64,000 nucleotides of DNA, taken from the NCBI RefSeq assembly GCF_025370935.1, contig NC_133492.1:18483947-18547946 (forward strand). The letters run 5' to 3'. Shown here piece by piece: positions 45,001-56,363 of the stretch. Below the pieces are notes generated by a model. The model was given only the letters and a program-made list of their open reading frames with translations, did no database searches and had not been told where the DNA came from. How positions within the stretch are numbered: the stretch's first letter is position 1; the number at the start of each line of letters is the position of its first letter. Source of the DNA: Choristoneura fumiferana (Eukaryota; Arthropoda; Insecta; Lepidoptera; Tortricidae). The position numbers and the translations under genes are program-made.

Positions 45001-47512
45001 TGGTTGTCGCCTTGTCTAAGCGAACAACGGGATGATGCGGAATGACATAATCAGGGTGACTATCATCGTCATCGGTGACAGGAACCGGGGATAAATACCC
45101 ATTATCAACATACTCGCGGATGACGTCATTATAAGCGGAGCGTAAGGCGGGTGCGGAATCTAACTTTCTTTCGAGACAGAAATATCGTTTACGCGCGGCA
45201 TCTATCGAGTTTCCTAAAGAGAATACGTCCGAGCGAAACGGCAACGCGACGGTATACCTACCACTATTAACATCGCGTTCGGTAGTCTCGCGAAAGAAAT
45301 GTTCACATTCGAGTTCCTCATATGACTGCGTACTGATGGGTTTTGTGACGGGTGATTCGTCAATCTCCCAAAATTTCTTTAATGCCGAATCGACAGATTC
45401 CGGTTCATTGCTGCACTGGACAAAACAGCAAAGCGGAGTTTTGTGTTGCGGTACCGGTAGTGTGGGGACCGTCCCCATAATAACGTAGCCTAACACGGTT
45501 TGTATAGCGGGAGGCGCGGAAGTGTTACTGCTGACCAAACCCGGCAGCAGCAACTGCGGAAACAGCGAGGCCCCAATCAGCACGTCGATGCGGCCGGGAA
45601 TGTGGAACGACTCGTCGGCCAAAGGTAGGCCTTTTAGATACGGCAGCGCCGCAGTGTCGACACACGCGGTAGGTAAGTTGTCTGTAATATTATCGACAAT
45701 AAGCGAGGAAACGTTATATCGAACGTCTAAATTAAATCGAGACGAAAAATAAAAATTGACGGAACCCTTAACAGGTTTTTCCGTTCCGCCGATGCCCTTT
45801 ACTTTGGTATATGCATTGTTTGGATCAGGTTGATTTAATCCCAAGCGATTGCAACAATCTGCAGTAATAAAATGGCTTTGCGAAGCACTATCTAAAAGAC
45901 AACGCACGAAATGTTGTTTATTATTTTTATCGAGAACCATAACTACAGCTGTAGCGAGTAATACCGTAACCGGCGACGTACATTGCTTGCCATGTGCGCG
46001 TATGTTTTTGTCGGAGTTAGCGGTCTGCGGCGGCGCGGCAATGGACGTGTTACATAGCGGAGCGTCCGTATTCTCATAATCATACTCATAATCGGTGTGC
46101 GTATCGCGCGCCGGTGTAGCGAGGTGCGCGTGCGACAAAGACGGCGATAGCGGCGCGGGCGATGTGGCAGCGGCGGCGTGTACCAAAAGCGGCGGCGGCG
46201 GTGAGTTCAAAGACGCGAAGTTGTCGGCAACGGCCAGCGCGTGGTTTGTGATAGGTGCGGTCGCGTTCGAGTTACGTGGTTCGAAGTGTAAAAGTGAATG
46301 ATGCTTTAGAGCACACACTTTACACGCGATATTTGACTGGCAACTGCCAGTCCTGTGCCTAATACTCAAACAGTTAATGCAAGCGTTGCGCGTTTTTACA
46401 CATTTATAGCGGCTGCTGGGATTCATACTCGAAAACGCGGGACATTTGTATAAGTGTTCGTGTATAATATTATTACATAAACACTTCTGCGAGTCCGAAA
46501 CCGCGACATAAGACTGAGGCTGCGGAATTTTTAGCGGTTTGTCAGATGAGGAAAAACGGGGTGTCGCCTTTCTCGCGGAGTTACTATTAGAACTCGAACT
46601 CGAATCGGTATTATGCATAACACGCAGTTGACCCTTTACGAATTTCACCAAACTATCTAACTGCGGGATTTCAATGTCTCGCGAATCCATCTCGAACAAT
46701 CTCACTGTTTCCGAGTCGAGCTTTTTAAGGGCGACATGCAACAATATGAAATCTGCTAAATTATCTATTTTTAGATTTTTCAAAGCATTAACTGCAGAGA
46801 CAAATTTGTCAGAGAATGATTCCAAGTTGTGAACAGAGGCGGATGTCGAAGACCGGTAATCGAATATTTGGTTTAAATAGCTTGAGGCTAGCATGCGCTT
46901 GTCTTCGTACCTTTCAACGAGCGAGCGAAGTATGAGATCATAGTTCTCTTCACACGGCGTAGTGCCGGCGAATGCGGACTGGGCCTTTGTTGATAACTTG
47001 CCCATTAAATAATATAATTTTTCTGCTTTAGTCAGCGAGTTGTTGTCATGGACGGTCGCCTTAAAACTAGCGTAAAAACACGGCCAAGTGCGAATATCGC
47101 CGTCGAATGACATCAACTCGATTGGCGGTAACCTAGTCTGCTGCTTAGGCATATTATTGGCGGCCGATTTATTTAAACTTTCAGAAGACGTCATTTTTGT
47201 GTACTGATACTTAATGCGGCAAAATAAATCCTCAAACGAGGTCCATGATTGATCATCTAACTTCATTTTAGGGTTCAATTTTAAATTGAAAGAGATGTAT
47301 CTATTGTTTGCGTCTTGAAAGTCATTACGCAAATTATCTAAATTGATGCAATTACATAGAAAAGATTCTCTTTCATGCTCGTTAACTTCAGCGCGTTTTG
47401 AGTACTCGTAAATGCTTTGTATTCTAGCGTATATGGAGTTACGACGCGATAAAGCGATTTGAAGCTCTATTTCGTCTTCTGAGAGTTCAGTTCCCGGTTC
47501 CGCTTTCGACAT
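42077..47512 (-). CDS. BEL/Pao gag-pol polyprotein, intact frame
   Basis: 1811 residues; the start MSKAEPGTELSEDEIELQ at 47512 is the first ATG of the frame. Order, with approximate residues: gag region of DUF1759 type (LPPIELMSFDGDIRTW, about 128-143); Cys/His clusters (KTRNACINCLSIRHRTGSC then CKVCALKHH, about 375-415); protease CLLDSASQSHFI (about 537); reverse transcriptase with YMDDIV (about 961); Pao-type peptidase-A17-associated region with SDASERAYGA (about 1140); zinc-binding integrase N terminus (HKCNICFRLRP, about 1474); integrase core with DYAGPI, YSDNATNF and the FGGCWESM Glu (about 1513, 1580, 1634); and a DUF5641 tail (FWKRWRSEYL, then VVSVRTAKGSL). No break is visible. With identical LTRs this is a potentially mobile copy. 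Confidence 0.97.
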   Translation of the reverse strand: MSKAEPGTELSEDEIELQIALSRRNSIYARIQSIYEYSKRAEVNEHERESFLCNCINLDNLRNDFQDANNRYISFNLKLNPKMKLDDQSWTSFEDLFCRIKYQYTKMTSSESLNKSAANNMPKQQTRLPPIELMSFDGDIRTWPCFYASFKATVHDNNSLTKAEKLYYLMGKLSTKAQSAFAGTTPCEENYDLILRSLVERYEDKRMLASSYLNQIFDYRSSTSASVHNLESFSDKFVSAVNALKNLKIDNLADFILLHVALKKLDSETVRLFEMDSRDIEIPQLDSLVKFVKGQLRVMHNTDSSSSSNSNSARKATPRFSSSDKPLKIPQPQSYVAVSDSQKCLCNNIIHEHLYKCPAFSSMNPSSRYKCVKTRNACINCLSIRHRTGSCQSNIACKVCALKHHSLLHFEPRNSNATAPITNHALAVADNFASLNSPPPPLLVHAAAATSPAPLSPSLSHAHLATPARDTHTDYEYDYENTDAPLCNTSIAAPPQTANSDKNIRAHGKQCTSPVTVLLATAVVMVLDKNNKQHFVRCLLDSASQSHFITADCCNRLGLNQPDPNNAYTKVKGIGGTEKPVKGSVNFYFSSRFNLDVRYNVSSLIVDNITDNLPTACVDTAALPYLKGLPLADESFHIPGRIDVLIGASLFPQLLLPGLVSSNTSAPPAIQTVLGYVIMGTVPTLPVPQHKTPLCCFVQCSNEPESVDSALKKFWEIDESPVTKPISTQSYEELECEHFFRETTERDVNSGRYTVALPFRSDVFSLGNSIDAARKRYFCLERKLDSAPALRSAYNDVIREYVDNGYLSPVPVTDDDDSHPDYVIPHHPVVRLDKATTKVRMVLDASCKTRSDVSLNDVLHSGSNLQGDLFTIILNFRLFAVALSADCRQMFLQIGVRESDRRFQRIMYRFSSNEPLVLYQFNRVCFGLKSSPYHALRTVQQLVIDDGHMYPEARDVASSSLYMDDIVHSVGSESQAVEVARQLIQLFKGGQFDLVKWTSNSQIVLDSIPASHKVSEQLEFEKSMEQKVLGLRWSRSDDCFRFQISAPETKCTKRTILSTVARLWDLMGFVAPVVLYAKLLIKELWLLKLGWDDAPPRHIINMWHKFCSDLPRLNDFQIPRHIGVSNNCVVRLLGFSDASERAYGAVIYAHITRANNVTTQLLCAKSKVSPVKPLSVARLELCGAELLAKLLRRVHDTYNPRYNISAIYAFTDSKVTLCWLNSSPHRWQTFVANRVVKTIDNIPAEYFYHVAGTDNPADCLSRGLTPDKLIGHPLWLHGPSWASLDPSQWPINKVDVADVDVIPEEKIHAHPIIADKEWDSVLLALAERVSSWSKLIRIIVFMCRFVNRIPRRSSLAVTPSDMDFAEKLLLSHVQRKHFFKDIINLKQGKDCSIALMKLKPFMDKDVIRVGGRLAYSAESFDIKHPIVLPRRDKVVELLIDYNHKKYLHAGPELLMSLLREKYWILSARQIIRYKIHKCNICFRLRPRPGLAPIMSDLPQQRVVPASKAFAHTGCDYAGPIQYTPIRGRGVKSRKAYLCIFTCLTTRAIHVELATDLTTVSFVSALKRFLSRRGPVQFMYSDNATNFKGTSRYLRDLYNFLNKEYRPRFEEELTESRISWKFIPPASPHFGGCWESMVKNVKTHLFKAIGQQILSYEELVTILAQIECLLNSRPLTVLSADPSEPTALTPAHFLHTAPLYSLPAPVVDSTPEHLLERHSLLDRMVQSFWKRWRSEYLHRLQTRQKWNKANSTVKEGTIVVINDENSPPLSWPLGIVEILHPSKDGNIRVVSVRTAKGSLVRPVVRLCPIPTQ

Positions 47513-48404
47513 CTTGAAGTTTAAATTTGCAAGATTTATAAAACAGGCTTGAACAAGATGCAGTAAACAACGATAACCGAACTAAGTTTCAGGTAAATCA
47601 AAAGACCTAGCGAAGCGCGGTATCGGTTTTGTAAGCGTATAGGTAAGTACCTACCTGCCTACAGCGTAACTTAATTACAACGAAATAGATTATCAAGAAG
47701 GCACGATATGTCCTATTATTGAGAGGTAAGGTTTACCTACTTAATGTTAGATGCGGGGTTTTGAACGCGGGACAATTAGGCAAGTATGTTTAACTAAACA
47801 GTAAATCACGTACCTACGCAATGACTTGATATGCGGTCTAGGTAGGTATTTACCTATTGTTGTGTTGTTTTGTTTATAATAAACGCGGCGCGGGGTTGAA
47901 ACAACAAGCGGTTGTTATAAAATAATAAATGTCGAAAAATAGGTGCTCAATGACCTTGAACGACGCGGGTGCGTGGTAGGTAATGTACCTATATATATTA
48001 TACATAAATAAACGAAAAGACGCGGAAAGGAACAATGCCCTTGAAAGATGCGGGTTTGGTAAATAACACCTGTAATATATCGGAATTAGCACCGAAATTA
48101 TGCGGGAAAATAAGCGGGAGATTTAGCGGTTAGGAACTCAATGTCCGTTACCGACGCGGGAGCGGTATAGGTAAATAGGAACGTATTGCCCTATCACCAA
48201 CTCAATAATTGCAAATGGATAAACGCGGAATGTAAATCATAATAATAAGGTTACGATTCGATGCGGTACGTAAGTATGCAATGGCGGACACACTTTGATG
48301 AAGGCGGGGTGAATAGGTAAAACGTTACTACGCGGATCACGTTATGAAGTTATTACCTATCAGATATGTTAATTAAAGCTTCCGATTCGAATGGACCAAA
48401 ATAA
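47513..48404 (-). other. BEL/Pao 5' leader with degenerate GCGGG-containing repeats
   Basis: Between 5' LTR and polyprotein start. On the plus strand, CAATGACCTTGAACGACGCG (47949), CAATGCCCTTGAAAGATGCG (48033) and CAATGTCCGTTACCGACGCG (48140) recur about 85-105 bp apart, each followed by GG, with weaker copies on both sides. Function unknown. Confidence 0.6.
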
Positions 48405-48998
48405 TGGAGCTGCCATTGCATTTAAAGGAGTTGAGTGGACTGTAGGTTTATAAGGAAAATTTACCTTTTGCGAGATGTGCCTAATAATTTGATTAGGTTA
48501 GGAGGGCAGAATGATGGGCTGGGTCCGGAGTCCTGGGTCGCTCAGGCTGGACCATTCCACTTCTTCAATACACAATTCACTGTACATGCACAATTCGTGT
48601 TGCGAGAGCTCTCGATTACCAGAATAATGTCAATTTTCACTAATTTTGGCGAAGCGACGCCGGCGGCGATGGCACGCGCAGCGAAGGATATTTGCGACTG
48701 TCTGTTGTCAAAGCGCCATCTTCCTTCGTCTTCCCGATCCAAAGGATTTCGGCCACTTCCGATTGAGGGCGTAGATAGTCATCTCTTTCGCGCGTATACG
48801 CTGAGGTTGTGAGGGAATGGGATAGGAGAAGGAAACAGCTCGTGCATTCTATTTTTTAGAAATAAGGGAAACAGTTTTGACTAAATGCTTTTTCGCGCGG
48901 GCGGCGCGCGGGAATTTTAATCTTAGCAGCGCTCGTTAGATGGCGTTGCTCAACATACGTACATTTAAAAATATTAAAAAATGAAACTGGCGTCAACA
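48405..48998 (-). repeat. 5' LTR of the BEL/Pao element
   Basis: Identical in length, and by eye in sequence, to 41300-41893. Confidence 0.96.
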
Positions 48999-51758
48999 CG
49001 TTGTGTTCAAATTCTACAGTGAGGCCAGTAGTCGATCTGGGCGGACTAGTAGCATTTTATGCCAAGCTTTTCCCCCGAGCACAAAACGAGAGCAACAATC
49101 ATCCAACAAGTAGATACGAGTGCAATACCAAATAGTTTTTTGTGCATAAGCCATAGTTGACAACCTCTAGAGCGACCGCCGAGCGTAGGTATGAAATGCG
49201 GTGCCATCGCCGTCGTACACAGCGATCTGTCGTCTTAAACATGTTTTTAATTATTTGATAAAATGCATTGTGATAAGCTATAATAAACTACCAATTTTGC
49301 ATGCATGCAGTACATTAACTGTATTCAAAATAAACTTTTCCATTTCTGATTCCCGTGTCATACTGTAAGTACAATGCGCTCGAGTCAACTGTCACAGAGT
49401 TCCTGCCGCCGCCCGCTGGAACCCGCAATTTCAACCGCTCGTTAATATTTCGGCCTCCACCGGCTAGAATAGAGTTCTTAACTTGATGAAATACACAAAT
49501 GGGGCTTTTAATTTCATTTTTAAGTTGTAGAGTGGAGGCACGACGCACCGGGGCGTTCGCGGCAGTGGGAGCCCGTGACTCGTGTCATACAGAACAAAAT
49601 TATAAAGTAACTAGCTGTTGTTGGTGACTTTATCTGCTAAGAATTCTATAAAGCGTGACCTCGGGAAAATCATTTTTTCGAGATGAAGGTATCTTATTAT
49701 TAACCGACTTCAAAAAGTAGAGTTATTTATTCTGGTCTTCTATTATGGTGTTAAATTTGGTGTGAAAGCGGGACAAACACAAAAACTTATTTACGCATTT
49801 ATAATATAAGTAAGGATGGTTAGAAGTAGGCCTTTCAAAAAAGGATCCCAAATCTGAAATCTAAAATGAATATTTTAAACTGTAATACACTCGGCATAAA
49901 AATGAGTAGGTACACTACAATCTATCTATCTACCTTTAAACGAGCAATTCTTGTATACTATAATATATACTTCGGGGATCTCGGAAACGGCTGCAATGAT
50001 TTCAATCAAATTCGGTATGTTGGGGTTTTTAGGGATGAATAATCAATCTAGTTTGGTCTTATCTCTGGGAAAACGTTGGTTACCGAGTTTTAGCCCGAGC
50101 AAAGCTCGGTCGCCCAGGTACTGCTTATGCCGAGCCTGAGCGAGCGGCTGGTAGACATAAGATACTCATTAAACAACTGGGCACATTGTTACGAGGAAAC
50201 GTGAAAGTAAATAAAGTAGAAAATAAATAAAAAATGATAGATTAGGAGTTCAGAAGCCGGTAGAGTTTACGGCTCGCATAACCTCCTCAAAGCCAGATAT
50301 CTTTACTTAACGTAGACTCGTAAACCTTTTTTTACTGTCTTCGGTAATGTTTTCCCGATGTAAGCACAATTCAATCAAATCAGCGCGGCCGAATCACGGC
50401 GGTAATAGCTCGTAACCCGCATGTGCGAAGCGAATACTGATTTTAAGCCGCTAAGTGAGATATTGTGCTATTGGCTGACTCCGACGCGTTTGGCGTTTGT
50501 CTTTACGCGACCCGTTTTGATGATTCCATAAAATAAACTGCTAAATAAATTCGCCATGAAGCGGACGCGTAATGACAAAACGCCTTATTGATTTTTACGC
50601 ACACTCAAAACGGTTTTTATGCTGTCCTAAATTTTCGTGATTCTCATACGTATGTATTTGGTTGATATAAAATAACAGCTAAGTGCTAGTCAGAACGAGG
50701 GTTCCTCGCTTCTCGCTTCTGAATAAGGCTCTGTACCCACCAGAGATGTGCGAGGATGTGTTGCGAAGAATGTGTTTCTCATGAATCAATACAAACGCTT
50801 CATCTACCTCTACTTGCTCCACTCAGCTGTTTCCGCCAGAGATGTGCTGTGTGAGCGTAAATGAAGTGTTCCTGTTGGTTCATGAAAAAAATCGTGGGTG
50901 ATTGTACTTATTATTTGTATATTGCTGTAGGGTTAATGTTGAACTCTCATACTTTTTAAGATCTTCATCATAACATATAATGCAATAAAGAGTTTGAGTT
51001 TGACACCCCTCTTCTTTAGTCGGGGGTTAAAAATAAAAGCAAAATGTAAGTTAAGTTGCTTGTAACGTTAAAATGGTGGTCTAATTTTAGTAATAATTAT
51101 AAAATTGATGCCGGTAAAAAGTTTTTTTGTGCCAAACATAATTTTATCCAATGCCAGCCGCTTATAAAATCTATTTTCCAATTTTGCAGCGCCATTGAGT
51201 AAATTATACGGTGTCGGGATGATCCTCGTTATTTCAGGATTAAAATACACTGATTTAATACTCGGAGATTCACTAATCTCAAGAGTTTAGGAATATAAAT
51301 AGACGAAGCCTTCTTAAGGCATCTGATACACAACCGAGTGCCTTTAAAAAGTAACTGTATAGTTTCATAGTGAGTTTCGTGGCTTTAAAGGTCACAGCTC
51401 ATTAGAGGCACCCGGCACCGGACCAGCACCGCCTGGACTTTCGGCGTCTACTCGTTGTCGACAGGTGGTCCACGGGTGGACGCCGCGTTGACAACGAGTG
51501 GACCTCGCGTGGTCCACGTGTTTACTTCTGAGTAGTCACTATGACGGGTGTGTGATGAGCGCCGCATCGCAGATCGCGAGTGAGGTAATCCAGTAACGCT
51601 ACGGAGTTGATGTAGTGAGCGCATGCTCATACAAATCCATATGAAGAATACCAACCGCTCGAGGCGAGGCGGTGATGATCAGGTGCCGCGTGGCTATAAT
51701 GAGCTGTGGCCTTAACGTCAAGGGCAATTTTCACTTACACTCAGTTTTATTATTTTTA
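48999..51758. other. Gene-free stretch
   Basis: No host coding sequence recognised. Includes AACCGACTTCAAAAAGTAGA (49701) and CACCCCTCTTCTTTAGTCGG (51004) repeat ends, and a fragment of the 15167 MITE family at 50725-50885 (CCACCAGAGATGTGCGAGGA). Confidence 0.55.
50725..50885. mobile_element. Partial MITE related to 15167-15416
   Basis: Shares CACCAGAGATGTGCGAGGAT, GTTGCGAAGAATGTGTTTCT and CATGAATCAATACAAACGCT with the long-armed MITE upstream of Arp3; one outer end is degraded. Confidence 0.6.
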
Positions 51759-51990
51759 CTGGCTTTTGCCCGCGGCTTCGCCCGCGTGGAATTCGAATGT
51801 CGCGCGCTGTTTCCCGGGAACTGTGCATTTTCCGGGATAAAAAGTAGCCTAAATATGTTACTCTCTGGACCATAAACTATCTTTATGCCAAATGTCACGT
51901 CGATCCGTCGCTCCGTTTCGTGAAAGACGGACTAACGTACGAACACACAAACATGCAAACACACACTTTCTCATTTATAATATTAGTATG
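51759..51990 (-). repeat. TAATATTATAAATGnGAAAG family repeat, copy 4
   Basis: CTGGCTTTTGCCCGCGGCTT at the left and CTCATTTATAATATTAGTAT at the right; inverse orientation and close in sequence to 39618-39840. Confidence 0.8.
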
Positions 51991-52850
51991 GATTCTGATG
52001 CAGGAATTGTCAACATACCCTAACCTAACCAACTTAGAAAATTTAAAAATCCCCAGACATTGTAATTTCCAAGATCTATATCTCAAAAACGCCTGACCCA
52101 ATTTTAATGAAATTGAACTAAAAACCACCGCAAGAAAACTCGCTTTTACTTAAAAAAACCGAATCGATTTCGGTACATCCGTTTGGGAGGTACGATGCAT
52201 ACAGACAGATATTGGCGTCAAATTTATAACGACCTTCGAGAGCGTCGGGGGATAAGAAAAGATAAACATTCGAGGTGCTCACAGCTATAAGTATTATACT
52301 AGTAGAGTTTATTTTGTTCAACGGAAAATTGCTTGCAATACCTTCATGCAATATGCATCTATTTTGACGTTCGCAGCCCACTCCGAGCGGGCGCCGGTTT
52401 TGTACCTGAAAGGGTAGCAAAACGTGTAACGTTCCCTAACCGCATTACCGGTTAAAAAAGTCGACCATTTCTATCCCGGATGAAAAAACTCGTTCGAAAA
52501 CCTATCCATTCCGCGTTCCGCTCTGCGGCGCGTTTCCGCACGGCTTCTGTTTAAAAAGTTTGTTTTCAAAATTCAGCTTCGGGTAAATATTCATTTTTGT
52601 TTGCTTACATTGTTTATTTGTCGGACATCCTGCAGCCGCGCCCGCGCCGGCTTCCACCGCGCATTATGATGGATGCCAAATTATTTCATGTCCGTCTAAA
52701 GATTTTATAAACAACAAGAAACCAAGAATAAAACCTGATAAAAACATTTTTTTTGAATAATACAAATTTTTGTTCTCGATAGACGTATTTTTTTATTAAA
52801 TTAGTATCACAACCAGTAAAAAAGTAATAACAATTCATGATTGGTTATTT
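51991..52850. other. Gene-free stretch
   Basis: 52075-52260 resembles a common repeat tail (AAACTCGCTTTTACTTAAAA, inverse of GTAAAAGCGAGTTTTCTTGC near 62460). Otherwise nothing recognised. Confidence 0.5.
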
Positions 52851-53043
52851 GGGGTCTTTTTGTATTTTTTATTTCAGCTCTAAATTTGTTACTTTTACAG
52901 TCATGTCGTTAAACCATTTTGAAAATATATACTGAGACATGGAGGCACAGAAAAACCAGAAAAAGAGACCAGCACTGTAAATCGAACCAGGTCCTCAGCA
53001 ATCCGTGCTGCGTGCTATAACCCCTACACCACTGCTAGACAGG
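52851..53043 (-). repeat. tRNA-derived SINE, full-length-looking copy
   Basis: Minus strand: AGCAGTGGTGTAGGGGTTAT as box A and GGTTCGATTTACAG as box B, about 60 nt apart, then a body ending GTAACAAATTTAGAGCTGAA and ATACAAAAAGACCCC. Its tail matches both arms of the hairpin at 53202-53380. Confidence 0.75.
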
Positions 53044-53201
53044 AATCTAGACACGAATTTTTCCTATGCTTACATATCTTATTTCTACTATGCAACTTAA
53101 GCAGCAGCACTAGCGACATCTATGTTTCGTCGACAGACGTTACGATCTTTCGGAACTAACTGCTCACCCAGCCAAGAGATGTCGCTATTAAGCAATTAAA
53201 T

Positions 53202-53380
53202 TATGATTAGTTTTTTTTTTGAGTCTTTTTGTATTTTTTATTTCAACTCTAAATTTGTTACTTTTACGGGTATCCCGTGAAACCATATCGAAAATACAAA
53301 TTGAGACATGGATGTAAAAGTAACAAATTTGGAGTTGAAATAAAAAATACAAAAAGACTCCAAAAAAAAAACTAATCATA
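53202..53380. repeat. SINE-tail inverted repeat (about 66-bp arms, 46-bp loop)
   Basis: Left arm 53202-53267, right arm 53314-53380, near-perfect (AACTCTAAATTTGTTAC against GTAACAAATTTGGAGTT). Each arm is the 3' tail of the SINE at 52851, with AAAGACTC and an A/T run at the outer end. Confidence 0.85.
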
Positions 53381-55624
53381 CTAGAAATTATTTATCAGCT
53401 ACGTCAGTGACTGGAACGTAAAACAAAAATAAACAAAATATTTGTAGAACTGAAATACTTGTTTCAATCAACGTGCAGCGTTTGTTAATTAATAGACTAA
53501 ATTCCATTCCATTAGCTCACGCTCTATGGAATTTAAACAAAGGAATTTTAGTACATCGCTTGCAGCTAGTAAAAAAACTCAAATAAAATATAAACTCCCT
53601 TTTACTCCGAAGGAAAAAAAAACTGTCTCTTGAACTTATCAGAGCTTTTACAATATTAAATACCGAGAATCTTTCGCTATCTATGATCCTGAATTTTCAT
53701 ATTTACAGCACCACAAAACGGCACGGCGGCGATGGAATTTTGTTTTCTCACATCAGAAAATGTAGAGCGAATTTATCGTTTGGATGCACTCGGCCGCCGC
53801 CCATTCTAGGTTTATTCGATTTTGACGAGTAGCGAATGCCCGGGCACGGTGGCCATAAACCCGCGCGTCGTCCGACAGACATCATTTATCGTACGTCACC
53901 CGCCTCGGACTTTACGACAAGTTCAAAATAAAACCACACTCCATCTAGAAACGAAACGAACGCGATCGCAGCCACTCTCCAATATTCAATTTATTTCTAA
54001 CTATCACACCCTAAACTTATACAGCGTCGGGTTTCCCGCGCCACAGCATAGCGGTTTCACTAGGACTACGGCGGGAGAACTGGAGTCCGTAAAGCTCAGT
54101 GTTGTTTATATCTCTATCTGTGTAAACAGCCGGGGCTCGCATTACAAGTGTGTACGACGCGCCCGGGGGACGTCCGCTGATTGAAAAAGAAAACAGCTTC
54201 ACCGCTGTCCGATTGATTCTTTGTGCCCACACCGTATATCTTGTCTTAGGTGCGCGGGGGAGTCTCGCTGCTCTCTGCGAAAACATTTCATTAACTTGTT
54301 TATTTAGACGATACGCACGAAACTAACTCCCGCAGTAACTTCGGCCTTCCTGCTTCCAGCACGAGGTTAAAAACTGTAGAGTGAGTTAAGTATACCTAAA
54401 TTAAACTGTGAATATAAAATGATTTACCCGAGTCAACTACATACAAATACATGGATAAACATTTACATGGGTAAACATTTAAATATTTATCGTTCGTGAA
54501 AATTCTGACGTTCTTTTGAAGCTCAATTTTATCGAAAAAATTTCGCTATTCGCTAATATATTACAATAAAAAATAACACATTACAATTTGATTCACATAT
54601 TTCACACGCCTTCACGACATTGAAAAGAAAATCGGCAAAAAATCAAATGCCCGTTTTGTAACGTAAGCAATGATGACAAATAAGTTACGTTTTCTTTGAA
54701 TATTTAGTAACAAGAAATTATACGACGTGGAAGAAGTGTTTACAAAATATATCCAATACAGTATTTTTAATTTCAGAAAAAGTCGTACAGTGTCGGACCT
54801 GCCGTTTTTGAGCCGAGATTGAGAGACACTGAAATACGATGAACGACCACTTTATACTCGACAATTTATGTTGCAAAAACTTTAGAATAAACCAATTTCA
54901 TTTCCAACTGCCGTGTACGAGCGAGTCATCCTACTGAGCGCTACGTCCAGTGTTTTTAGGGTTCCGTACATGAAACCTTTCGGGTCTTTAAGATTTAAGA
55001 ATTGTTTAGAATATTTTTTAAAAATATATTTTGCAATCTGCTTCTTAGGCAACTTCACACTTCAAGCATACTGCTTCACCGGCATCTCTCGTTTAGGGCA
55101 AACAGCTTTTTAGGCAAGTTTCATATTTAGGCGTAATGCATTCATTTAGCATCTCGCTTTTTAGGTAACTCGATCAAAAAGGCATTATGTCTAGAAAATA
55201 ATTAATGAACAACATACCTCAATGAAACCGACTTCGATGTACGCTCGCTAAATTAAGTCCGTAAAGCCGCAATAGTCCGCACCACCACTTCACTAGCTAG
55301 TTTTAAGGTGTACAAAGTTTGTTATTATTTACACACAAAAATATTCACAATGTTTATAATCACAATTAATATTTATTTTACAAAACCGAGCACAACCGCA
55401 CAAATATGTGTCCGCCGATGGTCCGCCGAGAGTTTTTTTGAAGTGGTGCTGTCTGCCGCCTTTTTTACGGCCGAAGGCGGGCGGCAAAGGACTTGCTAAA
55501 TTCAAAAAATCGTTCGCCATCCAAAATACTTGCACAAATACAATACAATGAGTCTTTATTGTACACCAGAAATAGTAAGCGATATAGAAAACAGGTACAA
55601 GGTAATCAATTATAGTAACTACTA
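53381..55624. other. Gene-free stretch
   Basis: Open frames at 53822-54184 (+) and 54017-54286 (-) overlap on opposite strands and match no known family. A GGGTTCCGTACATGAAACC repeat piece lies at 54959. Confidence 0.5.
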
Positions 55625-55966
55625 CCACAACCGGGACCTACCACGCTAACAACGAGTCATAATTACCGCGACGTTTCAACCACATAGCAGTGGCCGTGGT
55701 CACGAGTAGAGCCACTTTTCTTTCAAAATTTATTAAATTTTTTCATATTGAGTTTATAAAAAAACGTCGCAAAACTATATTTTTTTGAGTCATTTTTTTA
55801 AACTATCGGAATCGATTGTGCTCTTGATTCTGAGTAGGAAAAACCATATTTTTTCCAAATTTGGAAAAAAAGGATGGGTACACTTTTTTTGAAAAAGCCC
55901 ACGCACGAGAGTATGTCGAGGTGATTATTACCTACTTGTTGTTAGCGTGATAAGTCCCGGCTGTGG
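55625..55966. mobile_element. 340-bp MITE with 29-bp imperfect terminal repeats
   Basis: CCACAACCGGGACCTACCAC at 55625 (continuing GCTAACAAC) is inverted at 55938-55966 with about three mismatches. Near the left end is CCGCGACGTTTCAACCACAT, a common lepidopteran repeat motif. No coding capacity. Confidence 0.65.
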
Positions 55967-56363
55967 TAATAATTATGAGTGAAAATAACGAAAGTTTAAA
56001 ACAACTTTTTACCTTTGGGTACGCTCCTTTGCAATCTAATGCAACTTGCATATTTTTATGGTTAGGTTATTTTTAGTTCTAAACTGGCATAATGGTATGA
56101 TGGCTTGACGGCAGGTTAGCTGTCTTGTTAGTTGATGTGTGGACTCGTGTAGAATGAGATTCGCCGGCCGGGCGGCTCCCGGGCCGGGCTACGTCCGTTC
56201 CGGTCGCTTCGTTACGCCCCGGGCCTCTGTTTGTCCGCCTTTTCCAGGATCTAAGTACTGGTTACGCAGCCAACGACCCTTAGGTACTAAGATTAGCTGT
56301 ACATACAACGCGCCTTCAAATTCTTCCGGAATGTTTCAGGTTAGTTTGAATGAGCACCAAAAA

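Larger units (their letters stand above)
41300..48998 (-). mobile_element. Full-length BEL/Pao LTR retrotransposon
   Basis: 594-bp LTRs at 48405-48998 (5' on this strand) and 41300-41893 (3') look identical; each reads TGTTGACGCC...GGCAGCTCCA on the minus strand. A purine tract (GGCGGGGGGAA on -) abuts the 3' LTR. A TGG-containing candidate primer-binding site (TTTTGGTCCATTCGAATCGG on -) lies within a few bases of the 5' LTR. One 1811-codon frame. The outer flanks (TTGAC on the left, CGTTG on the right) do not form a target duplication. Confidence 0.96.

Noticed and set aside
52976..53043. Possible tRNA gene on the minus strand
   Set aside because: Has box A- and box B-like motifs but no foldable cloverleaf, and continues into a SINE body.
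53822..54286. Overlapping 120- and 89-codon frames on opposite strands
   Set aside because: Overlap, no family resemblance and no splice context; probably chance in a less AT-rich patch.
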